This document shows, piece after piece, positions 20,735 through 25,252 of a stretch of DNA of 25,252 nt. A model generated the notes under the pieces. It was not told the origin of the DNA, made no database searches, and was given only the letters and a program-made list of their open reading frames with translations. Within the stretch, counting starts at the first letter, position 1, and each line of letters opens with the position of its first letter. A program made the position numbers and the translations under genes. The stretch comes from Thermomucor indicae-seudaticae (lineage: Eukaryota; Mucoromycota; Mucoromycetes; Mucorales; Lichtheimiaceae), in NCBI GenBank assembly GCA_000787465.1, contig JSYX01000518.1, positions 1 through 25,252 of the forward strand, given 5' to 3'.

Positions 20735-21460
20735 CTTTTCTGTCCCGCCAGAGGTGAGAAAGAAAAAAATGTAAAGGAAAAGGAACAACCCAACACAACG
20801 GAAAAGAGAAAAAGCCCAGATTGGTCCGTTTTCTTGACGCAGAACAGAACAAACCACATAGCGCGCTTTGGATGTCCGATTGTGCTCAGTTCCATGGAAT
20901 TGCAAGTTTATATCTTTCGGAGATTATTTTCTGCTTCTATTGCCTTGGCAGAAAAAATGCATTTACGTCATGAAGAACTCGCTGATAAACTTGCTGGATG
21001 AATATGAACTGTCAAGGCAAATAATAAGCCAATGGTTAGACAATAATGAAGCAGGTAAGCGCAAAAGCTCTAAATGGGTGCTAAATAACCGCTCATTAGT
21101 CAAGATTGGGAATGAAGGGAATCCTGTTCTGTAGCACGAATGAGAACCCAACATTGCCGAATCGGGAATGTTTGATCGACTGCTACAAAAATTTGGGCGC
21201 GCTTTTCTTTCTGAACAAGCGTTGTGCCTGGCACTCTCCAAATAAAGAGACTTTTACATCTCATAGCGCCACACGTTTTCCTCAACAGTCCTAAAACTCG
21301 GACAAAGGTATTCTTTTGATTATTGGCTGACAGCGTAGTACGTATTAGTCTGTAATATCACAATTTGTTTTGAACTCTATTGTAAATAACGTGAAGTTCC
21401 CGCTAGAGAATGTCGCGTCTGGAACCTGTTTACGTCTATTTCCAAAACGATAACTGATAT

Positions 21461-21706
21461 TCAAACAGACGGGTTCTGTTTAAAGCCTCGTTTATCTGCA
21501 TCCCATATACGCAGACCTTCTATCATAGTGGCATCTTTAAATGCAGTAAAGCTTTGACGCATTACTGCCGTGCGTGAACCTGGCGCTTGCAGCTGCCAAC
21601 GTTCAGGGGCATATGTCGCACGAAATGTTTCCAATCCTTGAAAGTCCGCATCAATTTCTACCTGAACAGGTCTTGTCGCCGTTCTGGACTGTGAATTGCA
21701 TCGATA
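21461..21706 (-). pseudogene. Coding-like orphan fragment, unrecognised
   Basis: An 81-codon open frame without an initial ATG ends in TGA at 21461-21463. From a possible acceptor (CTGTTCAG|GTA at 21661) it reads VEIDADFQGLETFRATYAPE and continues RWQLQAPGSRTAVMRQSF, a balanced, globular-looking composition unlike the shadow ORFs here. Directly upstream another frame also reads protein-like (GLDIDAIHSPERRQDLFR), which suggests a frameshifted remnant or an exon junction. I cannot name a family. Confidence 0.25.
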
Positions 21707-22148
21707 TCAAGGCCGAAAAACCCAAATTGAACTTCTTTTCGTCAATGTTATCACTTTATTCGCTTAAACAGCAAGTTGTAATAACATATTACGGCTAATG
21801 AAGTCGTGAATATTTGCGTCGGGGTGATAACAGGTTAGGTTATAAGGTTCAGACGCTCAGTCGACAGAAGGGTGAGTGTCGTTTTGTTTAGAACATGTCT
21901 AGAACATCCTTAGAGTATTCTGAAAACCTGTCAATCGGTAGACCTTGCCCTCAGTTTGGTAGGTAGTATGGCTGTTATAAGGGCACCGTGAAATAAAAGT
22001 CGTTTACTTCGTATTTTTTTTAAGGTAAACCTTCTTTTTACTGTAGAATATGTCGATTGCAAGCTAACACAGGATGGCAAAAATGCACTTATCTTTTATT
22101 TTTCCATAGAGTACGAAAAGGCAGAAACAAGTAACTCTGCAAAGTGGG

Positions 22149-22156
22149 TGACGCGT
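22149..22156 (+). promoter_or_regulatory. TGACGCGT element upstream of PSMA5
   Basis: This octamer lies about 107 bp before the PSMA5 start and is identical to eight bases of the palindrome at 10836-10845. No yeast-type proteasome-associated control element (GGTGGCAAA) is seen. Confidence 0.25.
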
Positions 22157-22256
22157 GTTGCGGTCGGGATTGAAGTACCGCATTACGCAACCCATTTCAG
22201 TTTGCCAGTTACGCGCACGAGTCCACGTCAATTTCCACATTAGATTGCCAACATAG

Positions 22257-23315
<1,059 letters not shown>

Positions 23316-23910
23316 CTTTTTACCTGCTCACATGTCACCGAGAATATTAATCTGATTCTGGGTCGAAAAACATCTGGCTATCATGCGTAGAACAGTCTTG
23401 CAAATTTGCAACTCGCGATGGCTAACCCATTTTTGGTACAGGAGATTCTGCGTCAGTATATCGAGTTTAAATATTTGAAGAGGTGTCTGTTTCTCCAGCA
23501 AAGTTGGAAGCAATTGCATCACACGTCAGTGATATAGGACACTTGTGATAGTGGTCTGTGCCCACAATGACTGCAAAAAGCTCGAATGGTACGATTCTTC
23601 AACCCACGGCAGACTGCATTCATTTTATATTGGAGAAGTCGGGTTGCCGGGTAGCTGCAAAGCTGTATAAAAAAACGTACATATGCTTTGCAAGACGACA
23701 ATAATAGAAGCTCATGGGAGAAACGGTTATATGATAAGGTTCTTTGTGAGGGCAATGTTCTTTCCTCGTTGATGTATATAATACTTCCCGAGACAATGAC
23801 TTGCGCTTGAAGTCCGTGTTTCAAAGTTCAGAAAAAAGCTACCGATAATGCAATGGGGCATTTTCTATATATCGTTATTACAATGGAGGGGGAGGGGATG
23901 GAGAAGGGGA
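23316..23910. other. Convergent spacer with minor minus-strand ORFs
   Basis: The 3' flanks of PSMA5 (+) and the tail-anchored gene (-). Two minus ORFs, 23328-23522 (contains LLEKQTPLQIFKLDIL) and 23519-23824 (ends with a CSHCGH pair of cysteines), overlap by a few bases. Neither matches a family I know, and they probably fall within 3' UTR or are decayed sequence. Confidence 0.35.
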
Positions 23911-24453
23911 TTAACCGCGGAACATAAAGTTCACAACGGCAAGACAGGCGGCAATGGTCGCCCACAAGGGGACGATGCTCGAGGCATCGTCACTGGATGA
24001 TCCGCCGAGGTAGACAGCGGCAAACGGGACGGGATCAACAGCGACGGCGAGCGGACGAGAAGTGGGGTAAGCTCCCGGCATGAAAGCCTAGGCTGGGAGT
24101 GTCAGAGCACGGTCGTGCTCAGGATCCGGGAGCTTTCGATTATAAAATTGCTCCGAATCATCGTGCTTGCCAACAGCTTTGGCAAGAGGAGCAACACTCT
24201 CAGCAGCAACAGATGTCGTCTTGCAAGGATGGCTTTGGTCACCACCTGCCACAATCGACACCAGGGAAGATGGCTCCGGGACGCGTCCCGTAGGGTCGAC
24301 AGCAGTCCATTCCGAATCGACATCATGTGCTAAGCTTGCTTTTTCTTTCTCGTCATGTGTCGTTGTCTGCAACAAAGCAAATTCGTCATCGCTGTCAAGC
24401 ATGGCAAGGTCGAGTTCGAACCATGAGTCAGAGTCGCTATTGCGATCGGACAT
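23911..24453 (-). CDS. Small tail-anchored protein with Atg8-interacting-type motifs
   Basis: Not a recognised family. Two exons (24453-24175 and 24087-23911) give 151 residues. The 87-nt intron has a weak donor (GTTGGC), but a CTGAC branch-type site lies 11 nt before CCTAG and the phase is kept. The N-terminus is acidic with three W/F-x-x-[LV] motifs, each preceded by acids and serines: DSDSW11FEL, SDDEF25ALL and DSEW49TAV. A loose Pro/Ser/Ala linker follows, then DASSIVPLWATIAACL and a few more hydrophobic residues (about 131-148), ending two to three residues after the membrane segment: a tail anchor. This resembles the layout of BNIP3/NIX-like receptors. A TATATAAA at 24514-24521 supports ATG 24453 over an in-frame ATG at 24627. 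Without splicing the product is soluble (121 residues, stop at 24088-24090). Confidence 0.58.
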
Positions 24454-24513
24454 GTTGTGTGTGTTTATTATCTTTAGAGGGAACAAGTAATGAATAAACA
24501 ACAAGACCACCTC

Positions 24514-24521
24514 TTTATATA
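24514..24521 (-). promoter_or_regulatory. TATA box of the tail-anchored protein gene
   Basis: TATATAAA on the minus strand, 61 bp before the ATG at 24453. It lies between the 24627 ATG and the 24453 ATG and so argues that the shorter form is made. Confidence 0.45.
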
Positions 24522-24665
24522 TTCGCATGAGGGTTTGGACCGAGGTCACTTTGTCAACAAACTTGAATAAATTCGAGAGACACAAATGTCCCGGGCTGTA
24601 GGCACAGAATTCCACCTCTGTGTCCATTTCCCTCCGCGGAACGGTACATATGATCCAAAACTTTA

Positions 24666-25118
24666 TTATTGTTCAGCAGAGGATGAAGAAGAAGCCGTCA
24701 ATCTTGCTAATTCCTCTCGAAGGGCTTTGCCCTTTTTGACTTTTTCCCGTTGGTTTTCATCCAATTTTTCGCCCTTGATTAGCTTTTGCTCCAACTCCGA
24801 GACTTGACGGATCTTCTTTTGTAGGTTTCGAATTTTTTTTTCGAGAGGCAAATCTTCGCTTGGTGCTGGCGGTGGTGGTCGTTCTTTAGGTTTATCTTGT
24901 TCTGACTGCTGCTGTTTCTTTTTGAGTGGCAAGATCCGTGCATTGCCCGCCTGTTGTTCTCGTGCTCGTGGATTGATGTACCGTTGCAAATCTTCTAATG
25001 GAGTGAATCCAGGCCGCACTTTACGCTCTTTCCGATAGCTTCCATCGGCTCTCCTGGATCCTGGAATCCAGCGCTCGTCACCGACAGTGATGATGCCTGC
25101 ATTGGTCGGTTCTGTCAT
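24666..25118 (-). CDS. PYM1: PYM1 (partner of Y14-Mago) homologue
   Basis: Cytoplasmic factor that binds the Y14-Mago core of the exon junction complex on translating ribosomes and disassembles it. Single exon, 150 residues. The conserved N-terminal Mago-binding block is intact: ERWIPGSRRADGSYRKERKV (15-34) followed by RPGFTP. The C-terminal ribosome-associated helix region KKIRNLQKKIRQVSELEQKL (94-113) and ALREELARL are also present. The middle is shorter than in animals (human about 204) and holds a polybasic, Gln-rich stretch and PPPPAP. The intron-rich genes around it fit an organism where EJC recycling matters. A stop-to-start gap of 212 bp separates it from the tail-anchored gene on the same strand. 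Confidence 0.9.
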   Translation of the reverse strand: MTEPTNAGIITVGDERWIPGSRRADGSYRKERKVRPGFTPLEDLQRYINPRAREQQAGNARILPLKKKQQQSEQDKPKERPPPPAPSEDLPLEKKIRNLQKKIRQVSELEQKLIKGEKLDENQREKVKKGKALREELARLTASSSSSAEQ

Positions 25119-25151
25119 AATGATGGAGAGAAATTAAGAGAGTTGGGTACG

Positions 25152-25232
25152 ATGAGCACAAACGCTTTTCAGGAGCGGGACTTAAAAGCGGCACGTCAGG
25201 AAAGACTATGGCCCGAGGCATGCCAAGTGTAA
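25152..25232 (+). CDS. Possible first exon of a gene running off the right edge
   Basis: ATG at 25152 opens 26 codons (MSTNAFQERDLKAARQERLW...) to a TAA at 25230-25232, with a possible donor GTGTAA at the end. It lies only 33 bp from the PYM1 start, divergent. Either a head-to-head gene or chance; the composition is coding-like but nothing is recognised. Confidence 0.2.
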   Translation: MSTNAFQERDLKAARQERLWPEACQV

Positions 25233-25252
25233 TACACTCCCCTCCAAAAAGT

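Noticed and set aside
20963..21134. Helix-turn-helix-like reading (ELSRQIISQWL) as a pogo/CENP-B transposase remnant
   Set aside because: Only a dozen residues fit and no other transposase segment or terminal repeat is near.

Overview
The window reads as nuclear DNA of an early-diverging filamentous fungus, most likely Mucoromycotina. Evidence: genes are dense and on both strands, and nearly all conserved genes are cut by very short GT-AG introns, mostly 46-76 nt (one of about 87 and one of 114), many with GTAAGT/GTACGT-type donors. The genes themselves are eukaryotic housekeeping families plus fungal ones (PRM10-type ThrE transporter, PPxY alpha-arrestin). The species assignment is inference. 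Exon models below were assembled by hand from splice signals, reading-frame continuity and family conservation; every multi-exon model given as a gene sums to a whole number of codons.

Layout, left to right. (1) 1-560: C-terminal piece of a Fanzor/TnpB-like RNA-guided nuclease, with two adjacent hairpins across its stop codon. (2) 813-3678 (-): RINT1/Tip20 tether subunit, 11 exons. (3) 4328-6215 (+): NUDCD1-like CS-domain protein, divergent from RINT1 across about 650 bp holding a strong TATA box. (4) 6569-7849 (-): acidic, disordered protein not recognised. (5) 8417-9394 (-): 2H-phosphoesterase-like protein with both active-site motifs degraded. (6) 9395-12704: 3.3 kb with no confident gene; it holds some spliced-looking fragments and a possible small secreted-protein gene at 10917. 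(7) 12705-13433 (-) COQ10 and 13583-15887 (+) an alpha-arrestin share a 149-bp bidirectional promoter. (8) 16122-16512 (+): two-TM ENOD93/HIG1-like small protein; 16688-18019 (+): endonuclease/exonuclease/phosphatase-fold protein. (9) 18116-20734 (-): PRM10/ThrE-like membrane transporter. (10) 20735-22262: long spacer with one coding-like minus-strand fragment. (11) 22263-23315 (+): proteasome subunit alpha 5. (12) 23911-24453 (-): small tail-anchored protein with three acidic-flanked LC3/Atg8-interacting-type motifs. (13) 24666-25118 (-): PYM1, the exon-junction-complex disassembly factor.

There is no operon logic. The genes serve separate cell functions: ER-Golgi tethering, chaperone-like CS function, ubiquinone, cargo ubiquitination, proteolysis and mRNA surveillance. 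The two most unusual things are the Fanzor-like remnant with its putative guide-RNA structure at the left edge and the uncharacterised tail-anchored protein near the right edge, which has the layout of a selective-autophagy receptor.
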